This document shows, in pieces, positions 18,726 to 33,561 of a stretch of 64,000 nt of DNA. Origin of the DNA: Chrysomallon squamiferum (lineage: Eukaryota > Mollusca > Gastropoda > Neomphalida > Peltospiridae). Location: NCBI GenBank assembly GCA_012295275.1, contig CM022670.1, positions 39,911,251 to 39,975,250 on the forward strand. Direction: 5' to 3'. The translations under genes and the position numbers were made by a program. The notes beneath the pieces were generated by a model that saw only the letters and a program-made list of their open reading frames with translations, did no database searches and had not been told where the DNA came from. Every line of letters starts with the position of its first letter. Position 1 is the first letter of the stretch.

Positions 18726-19163
18726 CTAGTCTAAATGTCATTGTATGCCCATTTTATTTTTCGCTTGTATCTGCATACATTGTTGTTGCTGCTGCAAGAT
18801 AATAATTTCTGTGAGACACAATAAATATAAGTTATGAAACTATTAATCGTTATAAAATATAGCCAGACAACCTCTGCTACATACTTAAATTTTTGTTAAA
18901 GAATAACAATTATATTGGTATTATATGAAAACCCCCCACAAAAAAACAATGATTCTGACATTAAACTTTCACTTTGCAGTTTCTATAATGCATGTGCGGA
19001 TCCATAGACGGAGATATATATAAATAGAACAATATGAAAGATTATTATATATTTATAATATTTATTTTTTAATTATTATGAACATCCATCGAATGCGAAT
19101 TAATAAAAGTGGTATACGAGACCTTGTTATAAACGTCAGAGATATATGCTGCCTTTATTAAAT
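18630..19163. promoter_or_regulatory. Divergent promoter region between SLC35B3 and THOC1
   Basis: The two genes are head-to-head, with about 0.5 kb between the candidate SLC35B3 5' UTR exon and the THOC1 start codon. The interval is richer in CG than its surroundings near 18640-18710 and contains no long microsatellite. No confident TATA box was identified. Confidence 0.45.
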
Positions 19164-22100
19164 ATGGCTGCGCCCAGCGAGTTTGAGTTTTACGAAGCTA
19201 GAGAAATATTCAAGGTTTGTTATACGATATTAAATTGAAAACTATTAATTACATGTATATTAAACTATATATCAAGAGTAAACCCACTAAATGGAATACA
19301 CATTTTTACATGTAAAAATATTATAATTGTTTTTAATTTACGTTAACCATAAAATGATAAATTATCAAAAATATTTTACAAACTAGAAAAGTTCAAATTG
19401 AATCCTGACAGTCATAATATTAATAATCATGATATTATAATCTAAACACAATGAAATAATTAATGTATAAGAATAAATTTCCAGAAGAGCATTAAATATA
19501 CATACATACATATGATAATGATATGATATATCATTTATATGGTGCTTAATTGAAAATAATTAAAAAAAAAAAAAAAAAACTGGTTATAATTTAGAAAATA
19601 AATCAGAAATGCGAATTAGTCCAATCTATAAAGTATTCATATTAGCTATTAAGATCACTTAAACCAGTATGAAAAAAAGAATAATTTTTCAAGACTGATG
19701 AGTTGTAGAGGCCTTCACATTTTCAAGTATTTTACTAACATTCATGGTTTTACCAATGAATGTTTAACATTAATTACCATTAATTTGGCTTATGTCATCA
19801 TTTTATAGATCTCTGATTTCAGGAGATTTTTACTAGACAAACAGTGTGTTGAACACATACACAAAATTTGATGAACATTCTTAATTTTTTTTTTTACAGG
19901 AGGCTGTCCAGAAATGTGTAACAGATGAAAGTACACAAACATGTTTGGCTTTCATTTCCAAGTATCCTGGAAGGTAAAGTGTACTTTTTACAACTTTGCT
20001 TTATCCTTAATTAAATACACATCACACTATTAGTATTATATGCTGAGGAATTAAATAATTTGTACTTATGTGTCTGTCTGTTTAAGTGTATCTTGAAGAA
20101 CTACTAAAATAAATGAATATTAAATTGCATGCATCATGTTACTGTTACTTGTATAATTATAAGAGACCTATTCACTGTGATTGTTCTGAATAGGATAAGT
20201 AAAAATAATATTAAATTTCAACCATAAATTTATTCTTGATTGCTTGAAGTATATTAATAGTTGCAGATTTATATCTTAATATTTTTCAGCGATTCAGAAA
20301 AAAAATCTACAATGGATCAAGCCCTGAGGGACCTTCTAAAATGGGCAATTGTAAGATTTTTTTTATATACATATAATTCGTTTAACAATGTTTGACAATA
20401 CATTTTTAATATCAGTTTACCATTGTTGGCTTTACCACTTAAAGAATAAAAAGAAAAAAAAACTTATTTTATGTGCCTTGATCATGGTACATAATGGCTA
20501 TTGAATGTCTAGGTTAGTGCATATTCTTTTTCTTTCTAATATTAAATTAGATGTGTAGAATATATATCAGTAATTCACCATTGTTAAAATATTGTAGAAC
20601 TGGAGGTAATCCCAGAGTATCCAATTTTAATCAAAATAAATTTGAAAACATTGGTTTTAGACTGAATATTAGCTGACTAATGAAGCAGCTGTTCTTTATA
20701 TAGGTGTCAGATAAAGGAATAGAGGGATTCAAAACTTTAATCAATTTTGCTGTCGAGGCTGCATCAAAAGGTAATTTTAAAGTTATAAGCATTTCTCTGT
20801 ATTTGTGTGTGTGTGTGTATCTGAATATGATTTAAAGGGTTTTTAAAAAAATTCATTTTTTTATTATAGCAAAGGCATTGTTTTTGTTTCGGTAACAAAA
20901 ACTAAATTTAACTTTATATATTGAAACATTCATTTACAAAACAAGGATGGACATATATAAATATAAATATATCTTTATGTAATATAAATTATTGTTCTGT
21001 AATTCAGATATATGAAAACCACATCTGAGAAAAAGACTGATCCTATAACATGTAATTTTCAGTTTACTGTAAGTTGAATGTAGAAATAAATCCACATTGT
21101 CATGGAAACAGAATATATATAAAAAATAGATAGTTCAGAAATTCTGTTATGAATTTTTTCGCAGATGCTGCTTCGCCATCAACACCATTTCTGATGATGT
21201 CTGACATCTTTGACATGATGACTCTGCAAGTGTGCGAAGACATATTCAGTCTTGTCGAAGACCGAGTAGCAACATGGAAAAGTGTTGGTTGTTTTAAATC
21301 TTCAGAGATTTAATCTTACTATTACCACAAGAATCTCATTTTTCAGATCATTGAAATATCTTCAAAAATAAGAGATTGATATCTTGAAAAAAATCAACGA
21401 AATTATTTTTTGGGGGAGAGTTAGGAGGTTTTTTAAATATGATTTTGTAATTAATATTATTAATTTTATTATTATTATCATCATTAATTTTTTTTAATTT
21501 TTAACTTTTTGTTTTAATTATTATTATTATTATTATTTTTTACAGCCTACATTTTATGATGCTGGCAAGAACTACCTCCTTAGGATGTGTAATGGTAAGA
21601 TAAACTGAAGATTTAAATTCTTTATTGTTTTAAGTCTCACCAGAACTGGTATTACTACAGTATTAGACCCAACTATTTCAGGTTAATATAACAGCATTGA
21701 GGTTTTGTAGTCAATTTCAGAAGTTTATCAATTTATGACAAATGTTATTCACGTTTATACATAATTCGACAAGTCCAAATAACTTTAATATTTTCTCTAA
21801 ACCCATTTTTTAAATGATTTTTACAGATCTCATAAGAAGACTATCAAAATCACAGAATACAGTTTTTTGTGGAAGAATCCAGTTATTCCTGTCTCGACTC
21901 TTTCCACTGTCAGAGAAATCAGGTATTGATACGATTTTATTTTCTCGTTATTTCTGTTGAATTTAAAATTAATTTAAAATTTTTGAAAAAGCTACACCTG
22001 TGTAAAGGAAAACACTTTGTTTACAGTTCAATGTCATCTGTCTCCTTCACTTCAAATTTTATTATTTTCTGATTCAAGACAGTGCTCTGTAATATAAAGA

Positions 22101-25100
22101 ATATTTTTATTTTGTAATAATAATTTTAAAAAAAAATGATTAAAAATAAATTTCTGAGATCCAGTAGCTAATGGCAATAATTAAATTGTACAAATATTAT
22201 TAAACAAAATTTTTTTTGTTGTAATTCTGTTTTTTTTGTATTTTAATATGCTTCTTAAAATAATTCTTGTTTTGTTTTGGTTATGTGATTTTTTGAGATA
22301 AATTGTTTTTACTTCATTTTTATAATTCTTTAGCAGAAAATTATTTAAATTAACAGCCAAAATTATTTACCTTTTTTTTTTAAAATTTATGTTTTAATTT
22401 TTAAAGTTATAAAATTTTATTTTTATTTTTATTTTTATTTTTATTTTTATTTTTATTTAAAGCTTTGAATCTGATGAGTCAGTTTAATCTGGACAATGTG
22501 ACTATTTACAACACAAAACCAGAAGACACAAGACATGTTAAAGTGAGTTTTAGTTCAGATATTTTCTTGTCAAAATACTTTAATTAAATCTAACTCTGCA
22601 AAAAAATAAAATAACAGAGATACCATATGATATTTTATCCATTATTAATTGATATAAAAAAAATCATATTTTTAAAATTAAATTATTCACCATCCTTGCA
22701 AAGATCATTGGATAAATAACAAAAATAAGTTAATAAACAAACCAAAGGCTTTTGTTAAAAAGAAAGAAATTAAAGTTACAGTTCAGTGTTTAAAATAAAA
22801 GCTGTTCTATTTGCCATTGATAATAACACATATTAAAATATAGAGATACTTTATCAGCTATAGATACTATCAAATAAAATAAAAGTAAATTTTCTGTTCT
22901 GTGTTTTAGCTTGAAGGTTCTAAAGAAGAGAGTATGGAGTTGGAAGAAGCTGAAATAGACGAATCTTCAAAGTATGCATCAGATTTTAATTTGTTAGTTG
23001 TATGCATGTTTGATTTACCTTGACATTAGAGAATTTTATCAGCATCTCTCAAAATCCTTAATTTGTTGCATATTGCATATTCTCATAAGAATAACACAAA
23101 CATATAATAAGGCCTTGGAACTTCTGCTTGTTATTTTATTCCATTAAACAATAGCAAAATATTGTAAAAATTATTCTTGACTGCTGTTTACTTTTATCTT
23201 ACAGTTATTCATGCACAGAAACTCTTTCATATATTTGTGTCCTTAATCTGTAGTGCAGTTTCTAAACAACTTTTATTATTATTCAGTCATGTTTACATAG
23301 CAGCATTTCCTTACTAAGTATGTTTAATGTAAAAGTAATAACCTAAAAGATGAGACGACATGACATAAACATTTTAAAATGAGTATCTCTTTGAATATTG
23401 TTTAAAATAATGAATAGACCAAAGTCACTAAACCGAACATTTTGAAACTGGAGAAATAACTTGCGACTAGATATTAATAAAATGAATTGGAAAAAAACGG
23501 GTCTGTAGTAATGTTTTGAATGGTGCTGTGAGTGATATTTATTTGTAAGCAGGTTTTGATGTTGTTTCAGCTCGGTTCCTATTGACTACGCCCTCTACAG
23601 GAGATTTTGGTCTTTACAGGATTATTTCCGACGTCCCACTCAGTGTTATGAAAAAGTTCCATGGAAACATTTTGTTTTGGTAACTGTTCACTTACAACTT
23701 GTTACATTCTTCAAAACTGGTCAGAAGATTAGCTATATTTTTAAATAATAATAATAATAATAATCATTTAGATAGTGTTTCATTATCAGGAATGAAGGTA
23801 AAATAAACTAATGTCTATTTTTAATTTTTATTTAAGGAAAATGAAAAAGAAGGAATATATTTTGTATTTTGTATTTAAATGTAGATTATTATTTGTTATT
23901 TTAAATTTTTGAATTTAATTTTTTTCAGAATGCTGATGAAGTGTTGTCAGCATTTGACAGCTACAAACTGGATGATCTCAAGTCACAAAGGAAGATGCTT
24001 GATAAACCAAGACAATCAGACACACAGACATTCTTTGCAAAATACCTGACCAGCAAAAAAGTGAGTACAATAATTTTTATAACCATTATGATGATGATAA
24101 TAATTTCAATATATTACCAAATTTTGACATACTTTTTGACTCTATGTATATATTAATATTTTCATAATAATAAACATATGCCATTCCTTAAAATATATAT
24201 ATATATATATATATATGTACATATATATATATACATATGTATATATTTTAGTATTGATTTTTCTTAGATCTTTTTTTTTTTTTTGATTTTTGATTTTTAT
24301 GTTTATTTGTATATCTCTGAACACCCCAGCTCATAATGTAATTATGTTTTTTTCTTTCATTTCAGCTTCTGAATCTTCAGCTCAGTGACAGTAATTTCAG
24401 AAGATATGTCCTGGTTCAGTTCCTAATCTTGTTTCAGTATTTAAACTCTCAAGTCAAATTCAAAAGGTAAATCAGTACAAAAATTCCCACAAATTCAAAT
24501 AACTGAACAATGAAAATTCTTTTTGATCTTCTGTGGATAAAATAAAATATGGTTATTTTCTTTGGCAGTGACACATCATTATTATACAGAAAAAAAAATC
24601 AAATATGTAGCTTATATTATGAGTACATGATGAGGGATGGAATAAGAATTATGTATAGAAATATATTCTTTATATCTTGTATAATAGCTGCTGGTGATAT
24701 TTGTGTTTTGTAGTTAATATAAGTGGAATGAATGGAAGTATTAAAAGATTCATTAATAAGAAGTTTTTTAAGAAAGATTGAAGGAATCTTAAAATGGAAA
24801 TATTTAACAAGGATGATTTTTGTCCTGTTTGGTCATGCTGCAAAAACTAATACATACACAGTAACTGTTTCGAAGATAACAAGTAACAAAAATAACATCC
24901 TTTATTTTCTTTTTTAATCTTTTTTTTTTTTGTGTATGTGATTCTATTTCTGATCTGACTTACAGACATTCTGTATTAGTAATCTTTAATTTAAATTTAT
25001 CATTTATTTATTTATTTATTTATTTGTTTGTTTATTTATTTCTGAATAGTGCCAGTATGACACTAACTGATGAACAGAGTAACTGGTTGAAGAACTCAGA

Positions 25101-25839
25101 AGAAAAAGTTTATCAGTTGATCAGAGAAACTCCACCTGATGGAAATCAGTTCGCTAAGACTATCGAGGTATCTCGCAGAAACGTTCAGTTTGTGTATATT
25201 TTTGTAATCACTGCAGAAACTTTCAGTTACTTTCTAATTTTATTTGAAGTGAGAATATCTGTTTATTTGATGCTCCTTATCAGTTCTCTTTGGCTTACAT
25301 TAAAAAAAGTTAAAAAAAGTAAAAAAGAATTTGGCACTTCAGAATGTCTGTGTAAAGCTCAAGCAGAGTTGGTGTTTATTCTTTATTTAGATTTTTCAAA
25401 TAAACTCAGTGATATAACAAAAGTAAATGTATCTGAAATGTTACTGTTTTGTATTTATAAAAACTTCTGTTGCAGCACATCCTTCAAAGAGAAGAGAACT
25501 GGAACAGCTGGAAAAACGAGGGCTGTCAGAGTTACGAGAAACCACCACTGAAAGAATCCACCAAACCCAAAACCAAGTAGGATGTCCTCTCACAATTCTA
25601 ATTATTAAACTCACCTATCAGAACCTTTCTCACAGTGCTACGTCTTCAATGCATCCATTACATTTTCTTTAAAAACCCAGTGATAACTGCATTTTGATAG
25701 TGAAAACAGTTTTTGATTGCAAAATAAATGTAACAAAGTAAAATTTGATGGATGTTATTTTTAAATGTAAACGATACAATTACATCTAATAAGTATATGT
25801 GTTTATAGCATCAGTACATATACATTTATATATGCAGAA

Positions 25840-25895
<56 letters not shown>

Positions 25896-28800
25896 CCATG
25901 TTTTTTTTTAAATTAAACTTTCAGTTTCACTTTCATTCTGTCAAATACCTTTAAGGAGAAAAACAAATATGACTGCAATATTTTATATTATTGTTTATTT
26001 TTCAGATCTGTCTTGTTTAATTTATTTTGCACACTGAACGTGTTTACTTTATGAATTTGGTTTACTTGTATCCTGTTATTGGCATATTCATTTATTTCTT
26101 TGCAGATCTATTTAAATTTTATCTTTGTTTAACATTTTTACTTACTTATTTTTTTACAGGTCTATTTAAGTTTTATCTTTTAATTAACATTTTTACTAAT
26201 TTATTTTTTTTACAGATCTATTTAAGTTTTATCTTTGTTTAACATTTTTACTAACTTTTGTAGAGCCAAGCGTCGAAGAATAGGTGATGATCTGCAGGCC
26301 AGTGGTGGGAAGATTATTAAAATGGGAAGTAATGAGTTAACTCGACTCTGGAACCTTAATCCTGACAACATTGATTCCTGCAAGTCTGATAAAAGGTTTG
26401 TGTGAAACGTTATTTCCATTTTTTTTGGTTCTATTTGCTACTTTATTAATATAATATTATTATAATATATAATACTGTGTTGAAATGTAATAATCCGAGA
26501 TTTTGTGTTTTAATGTGATAACAACATCCCAGAGACTACAATTTTTGTATTTTCCTACAGTATAAGAAATGTATTAACACCTGAGAATTGTTACTTTTAA
26601 AAAAATAATGTGTTGACATATGGTTTAAAATTCTTTTATGGATGAAGTTTATTTATCTTTTACAATTTTGTTTCTCGTCAGAATATTTCTGCCAGGTTTG
26701 GAGGATTATTTTGGAGAAGCAATAGAGCAGTTGGACCCTGAAGCTCAGGTTGAAGACCAGTACAAGTAAGTGACATTCTTAACTATAAAAACAAACTAAA
26801 CACTTCTGAGTGATTCCATTATTGTGTTTCTGTGCTTAAATTAGTACATGTAATCATGTCTGTTATGTTGTAGAAGTGTTGTTTGAACTTCTTCTAGACC
26901 TTTATTGTTTATTTTAAAAATCAGTCTGAGTTGTAAAGAACTGGCATTATTTTTTTCATTTTTATATATATGTATTTCAATATTAGTTAAAAAAAGATAC
27001 ATAAAGCTTTTGTTTTCTTTATCTTTCGCCTTTTGTTGTTGTTGCCTCTGTTATTACTATTAACAGTTATTATTATTATAACAGATACTTCCATTATAAC
27101 AGTTATTACCATTATTATTATCACCACCACTATATTTAATAGTTGTTATTACTGTTAATATTACTAGTGTTGTTACTGTTACTGATAATATCAGTTTTAC
27201 TATTATTGTTGTTATTACTGATAGTATTAATATTACTATTGTTACTGTTATTATTGACATTATTAATATTTTGTTAAAAACTACAAATGTTATTTTTCAG
27301 ACTGATAAATGACAGAGCGTTTCAGTGGAAGTCTTTGCGACTTCTGGCTCGTAAAAGTCCACATTTCTTCACTCACAGCACTTCTCCAAGTCTGCCATTG
27401 CCAAAATATCTGGAAAACATTCTCTCCAAGCTGGCTAAAGAATTACCAGTTTGTATTGTTTTTTTAAAAAAATGTTATTATTTCACGTTTTATTTTGTTT
27501 TGTTTTGTTTTATTACATGATTTTCTTTATTTCTATATTTTATTTTTTATTTTTTTTTTTTTCTATATTTTATTTTTAATTTTTTTTTTTTTTTTTCAGT
27601 TGCGACTGTTTTATTTTTGTATGTTACGATTTTATTTCACTTTTAAACTAGAAATTAAAAAATACTCAATCAAATATAATTTTTAAATAATATTAATGTG
27701 TGGCATTTTCAGATTATTATTAAAAAAAAAAGGTAAATAATTCTTTACATGATGCAGAAAAAAATATTTTTATAAAAATACACAAAAATATAATAATATA
27801 TTAAATATGTTATTAATAATACAATATTTACTAAAAAAAATTAAATCCATTTATTATTGTTGTTGCTGCTGTTTTTATAATTATTCTGATTTTGTGTATA
27901 TTATTGTTCTTATTTATTATTATTATTTTCCTGTTTTGTTATTTGTTTAATACTGTTGTGTGTTTGTTGCTGGTCATGTTTTATTATCATCTTCAGAATC
28001 AAAATGCATCGGAGGAAATGAAGACTGAAGTGGAGGAAGAAGACCCAATGAAAGAAGCACAAGAAGAGGAGGAATTAAAGAATCCAGAAGAACAAAGTAC
28101 AGAAAAAAAAATTAAATTTAGATTATTTAAAAATTACCGCAAATAACAAATAAGCAAACTGTATTTAATATCACAAAATATTCCAGCAAAAATCTGAGAA
28201 ATAGAACTTAAGAATTAATATCAAATAAAATGTGGTACGTGTGTTTGTGTGTGTGTGTGTGTGTGTGTTTGAACATTTCTAAAGTTATTTTTAAATTAAT
28301 TCTTAAACATTTTATTTATTCTTAAGACCTATCTTTACAAATAATAATATAATGCCAGCAGTATTACAAATACAATGTGATTATTAAACATGATTTTCTT
28401 TTCATCTTCTTTACTTCTGATATCTTTTTAACATAACATATCTGAAACCTTTTTGATGGCTGTATTGTTTTGAGGTATTTCCCATAATGCATTTTGTTAT
28501 ACGTTTAAACTCTTTTATGACAGTCACTTCCATCTCATCCCATGAATGATTGTGTTGAATTTAGTTATTTGTTTCTTTCATTAGTTATTGATTTAACAAA
28601 CCCTCTGTTTTTGTTTTTTTTTTCATCATCATTTTTCTACATTATCGTGGCCTATTTAACTTTCTAAGCTGATTATGAAACAAGTGAAAAATAAAAAAGA
28701 GATATATCAGTGATATTTCATTTGCAGACAACAAGGATGATTCTCCTGAAGATTTCCTGTCTGATGACCAGAAACTGGCTGTAGCAGAAAAACTCGGAGA

Positions 28801-29604
28801 TGACTGGAAAAAACTGGCCATGGAACTGAATTTCCCCGAGGATGAGATTTCTTATCTGGAGAGTTCTGAGGACCAGCCTACCATTCCAGGTGTCAGAATG
28901 CTGACACTGTGGCAGGTAAGTGGAATCAAAATACTGTAGAATGTTTAATAAAAGTGTGGTCCATCTTTGGATGTTACAAGTAAGAATCTGTTGGTAGTAC
29001 TTTAATATGTATGGTAGTTTGTATTGAGTTTTATAGTATTTAAAAAAGAGTTATTTAATTCAGCTTCAGAACTTTTATCAAAAGAGATGACTACTAAAAA
29101 AATTTTGTTTAAAATCAAAGTAAAACTAAATTTGTATTTTCTTTTGCTATAAGTTTAGTACGAGAAATAAAAACTTTTAAAAGTAATAAAATTTTAAAAA
29201 AAAAGACATTTTTAAAACTGAAAGAAAATATTTATCTAATCTACTGATCCTTTTTATTGTTAGTTATTTATTTGTAATAACCTCTTGAAAGAACTGAATA
29301 CACATGTCACAAAGTTTCCAACATTTTGTATTTTAACTATAAATTTTTCAGGAATGAATATCAAAAGATTTTTTTTTTTTTTTTTTTTTTTTAAACATTG
29401 TATTATTAAAAGATAATTTGCATTAATAAGTTTTGGAACCATTACTTTTAACTTCACTTTCACTATATTTATATATATAAAAAAATAATTTTGTTTTAGG
29501 AAAACGATACAGAGCATGCTACTGTTGGATCACTGTTAATAGCACTGAAGGAAATTGGACACGAAGATATCGCAATTGACCTGTTCGGTGAAAACAAGAG
29601 TTAA
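19164..29604 (+). CDS. THOC1: THOC1, THO complex subunit 1 (Hpr1/p84)
   Basis: Twenty coding exons, all in phase: 19164-19214, 19900-19973, 20290-20350, 20704-20770, 21165-21283, 21546-21594, 21827-21922, 22463-22542, 22910-22971, 23571-23679, 23929-24060, 24366-24466, 25050-25167, 25476-25576, 26264-26395, 26682-26765, 27301-27448, 27997-28096, 28728-28915 and 29500-29604. The product is 658 residues, against 657 in human. THO couples transcription to nuclear mRNA export within TREX. Conserved runs include [66 protein letters not shown] and [12 protein letters not shown] basic nuclear-localisation-like KAKRRR cluster lies near residue 408, an acidic Glu-rich stretch at about 533-555, and a C-terminal death domain from about residue 575 ([15 protein letters not shown]). 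The donor of exon 5 (GTTGGT) is weaker than the rest. The gene is intact. Confidence 0.97.
25842..25893. repeat. (GT)n microsatellite in THOC1 intron 14
   Basis: A perfect GT run of about 52 bases lies some 370 bases before exon 15. Confidence 0.95.
26090..26263 (+). repeat. Tandem copies of a splice-acceptor region before THOC1 exon 15
   Basis: A unit of about 56 bases, TATTTAAGTTTTATC followed by ACATTTTTACTAA and a T-run ending in ACAG or GCAG, is repeated three times. Acceptor-like CAGs end at 26105, 26160 and 26216, ahead of the true TAG acceptor at 26261-26263. The upstream acceptors lead into in-frame stops. Confidence 0.8.
27030..27270. repeat. Cryptically simple trinucleotide region in THOC1 intron 16
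   Basis: Imperfect mixtures of TTA, TTG, ACT and ATT triplets run to within 30 bases of the exon 17 acceptor. No gene is seen. Confidence 0.7.
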
Positions 29605-29729
29605 CTTTTGTTTATTCTGTTAATCACAGTTTTAATTTCATTATGATGATGTAGTCAGATGAAATAACTTACCTCAGTGTACATATCATTAAAAGAATTC
29701 AAGTTCACATTTGTAAAACGAGTTTGTCA

Positions 29730-29735
29730 AATAAA
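29730..29735 (+). promoter_or_regulatory. Polyadenylation signal of THOC1
   Basis: AATAAA lies 126 bases after the THOC1 stop in T-rich surroundings that continue with TTGTCTTATTTC-like sequence, as expected for a 3' processing site. Confidence 0.6.
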
Positions 29736-30420
29736 TTTCTTAATTTGTTTCTCGTTTTGTCTTATTTCATTTTATTTTCACATAGATATACTTACAGTAT
29801 GCTGAAAACACTTAAAATTTATTTTCTTTTGTGTCATTTTTTTATTTATTTATTATCATTTTATATCAAAATATATTCTGTTTTTTTTTACATCAAACGT
29901 TCGGTAAGTGTTTTTAATCAGTGCAGTAATAAATGGATAATATATAAAAGGATTAAAAAAACAAAACTGGTTATAACATAAATTCCTGACACAATGAAAA
30001 CAATTCGGCCTAAAATGAAACCATTTCTGGAATTGTATGCACTTTGAAATGGGTTAAATTTTGAAATGACACAGTGAATATAAGCTGAAAATAAAAACGA
30101 AAATATTGTTTCATCTGTAATAATGTAAAGTTGCATTCCTTTTAAAATCTTCATCCAGTTTGTATTGGTACCTTCAGCATATTTATATTTTGCTGAAAAA
30201 AAAAGAGGAAAAAAATGTGGAAATTGTATGTGCATACATAAACGTACATCATAATACTGAAACTATTAATTTTGGTTGATAGAATAAGTCATATAAACTG
30301 TTGGTAATGAAATTATCTTGTATACCAGACTTGTATAATGCATAAAAAAAACCCAAAACATGGAATATACTACATCGAAATTTTAATAATAAATAAATAA
30401 TAAAAGTTCTGGACAAAGGA

Positions 30421-30451
<31 letters not shown>

Positions 30452-30910
30452 TACATACATACATACACTCACACGTACATTTATGTACATGTACAAACCT
30501 GCATCCATATACATACATACACATACAAAATCACATACATGCATAATTACAGAAATTACAGAAACACAAACACTTTAAATCAAAAACACACTGCACAGAG
30601 GTACAGAAAATATGCCAAAACTCGCTTATACACAGTACATACACTAATACCTACAGACACATAGTGCACACACACTCAAACGGAAACAAAACTGCACGTA
30701 CATAGCGACACAAAGAAGGGGCAAGCTAATGGGTTTGGTTACACGATGTGTTTTTGTCATGATTTGTCACCTGGGTAAAAAAAAAATCATTAAAAACATG
30801 ATTTTATGAGTCACGATTTTTTTTATTCCGACATTGTTATTCATGGGTGGCATATCGAACTAAAATGTATATTTGCTGCACGATCTGTCAACCCTTGTTT
30901 GCCGGTATAA

Positions 30911-31147
30911 TTCACAGCCGTAACTAGACTCTTTTTGAAATGAGGCGAAAAACAACAACTCAATCGCCTAGCGGAGCGGTGCAAAAAAATTTCCACGAGA
31001 GGTTCATTCTTGAAAGAGAAAAAATCTCGATACTAGCTATTTACATTTTATATTTTTTAAATAAAATCTTTGTTAAAAAAAAAAAAAAAAAACCTCAGTT
31101 TCGGTGTGAGGCATTTGGCTCATTTGCCTCAATGAAGTTTCGGCCAT
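30911..31147 (-). mobile_element. Decayed copy of the TTAA-flanked MITE-like element
   Basis: The left end (CAGCCGTAACTAGACTC, GAGGCGAAAAAC, AATCGCCTAGCGGAGCGG) matches, in reverse complement, the right end of the element at 47645-47970. The right end (TTTGCCTCAATGAAG, CGGCCATTTAA) matches its left end. The TTAA survives only at 31148-31151, so this is the older copy. Confidence 0.65.
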
Positions 31148-32286
31148 TTAATTTTCCCTTCTCTCTCCTCTTTCTAGATCGATACTTGCAAATTTTCGAG
31201 TTGAAAAAATGAATTTGATAAATTAGGACATTTATAAAATTTATTTTGATGCAGTCAAAATATAAACGAATTCGGTTATTATCGTTATTTAAAACGTTTC
31301 AGACCTTAACATTTTTATCTTTTTTCACCTTTTCTTTTCTTTTTTAACTTCCCATTCTATGTTCTTCACACATTCTTGTGTGTCTGAGATGATATTTTAT
31401 AAAGGTAAAGTGTTAATGATGACGATAATGATACAATACACTTTTCTAATTCATTTTATTTTGAAAATAAGAGACGGAGTTTGATTCGTGCTGCCATCTC
31501 GCTACCTGATAATTGTTTAACTGCTGAACTTTCGACCACTGACATTCTGTAACTACCAAATGGAAAAAATCGGGTTTTATGAACATTCAGCCTGAATCAT
31601 TTACCTTTATATGTGTGTTACGTGACCAGAGCCCAATACAAACGTCACAACAGCACTTTTAACGGGTAATTAAAGGATCTGCGTCTATGACAACGGGAAC
31701 ACAATTCAATAAATGGAATCTTGCGTGATTTATCTTCGCCGAGTGAGTGCAACCAGCCACACACTACAGAAATGGTTCATTATTAATTTAATTTTTCGTG
31801 ACATGTTAAAATGGATTGGGCGGACAAACAAAAACAAATGACGAAGCAAATTACAGATGCAACAAACATCTCTTTGAAACATCTGAGATTTTCTTCTTAA
31901 TAATAATAATAAAAAAAAAAAAAAAAAGTCCAACACCGAGTTATTTGAAAAAATCATAAAAGACCAATTACACAGAACATTTTAATAAATATTACAAACC
32001 CGAAAAAGCTCATTTTATTACTACGAATTTAACGACGTTATTTAGAACGCGTGTTTGGCTATTTTCCAATCCAACCAGTGTCCCACGACTTGTTTTTCAA
32101 AGCTCTTGGTATGTGTAGAATATCCCTTAACGCAGGTGGTTTAATAATTGTCCGTGAATCCAGTTGATGCTATTATTAAACACGAAGTCTGATAACTAAC
32201 ACCAGTTAAAGAAACATATGCTGAATCTTATTAATATTAATTAAGTCATTAAACATATGTGGGATAGTCCTCAAAAAATTCTATTG

Positions 32287-32322
<36 letters not shown>

Positions 32323-33297
32323 GCTGTGTATATATATATATGTGCCTGCATCTGTGTGCGTGTATAAATATGTATGTGTGTGTATATACGCATCCAGAAT
32401 ATGTGATGTATGCAAATATGTATTGTGAAAGAACGTGTATGTCATCATGTGTGTGTGCGTGTGTGTGCGTGTGTGTGCAGCATTGCATTTTACTTGTCAA
32501 TATAAAATTAAATAAATTTACATAGATACCTACAAAATGTTTCTATAATCTGTACAGAAGGAAATGGCTTTAGAACACAGTGGAAAGCTCTTGCATTGTG
32601 GTTTAAGTTAAATATAAAAATAATGTTTTAATTACATATCTATGTAATGTTATATGCCAGAATATTGATAAAATTCAGCAAAAGTACGTATGTGTTGTAT
32701 TTCTATGACTACGCTCTGTAAATCGGTCACTGGGAGTTCAATATTGATTTTGCCGGGTTTGGAAATCTGAAACCATTTCAATATGATTATACTATCGGTG
32801 TCAGAAATGAAGAAACTGAAATAGAAAAAAACAAAATTAAAAACAAAACATAATTTTTTAATATAATTTATTTTGAATGTTAACAGTCAGAGGTAGTTAT
32901 TTCAATGATATTGTCACTAATAAATAAATAACTAAATAACTGAAAGAGAGTTAAATATGCTGGTAAAATTTAAATGTTTTTGTGACATATCAAAAAATAT
33001 AATACATATGTGTGCGTGCATGCGTGTATATCTGTTATCAGATAACATTATATATAAAATATTCATTGTTGCCTGATTCACGTACAGTACTACTATAATC
33101 TTACCTTATTTGTTTATTTATTTATTTTAATATGGTCGGTATACTTGACTGAACATTTAGCACAGATTTGTTGATCACCCACGATAACAGAACACCTTAT
33201 TAACCTCTTTACGAGTTGAAAAATTCACAGAGATAATTAATCTATGAAAATATGATATCTTATAACAAATACGTGTAAACTATTTAAATCCAACACT

Positions 33298-33299
<2 letters not shown>

Positions 33300-33336
<37 letters not shown>

Positions 33337-33489
33337 CACACTGGACAGTAAGAGAAATAATTTTTATAGTTGAAGAGAAAAGGTAGAGCAAGTATTTATA
33401 ATTGAACTTTAGATGAACAGAGAGACATATAAACAACAGCGAGAAAAACTGACGGAAAAATAGATAGAAAATCAGATAAACACACACAT

Positions 33490-33561
<72 letters not shown>

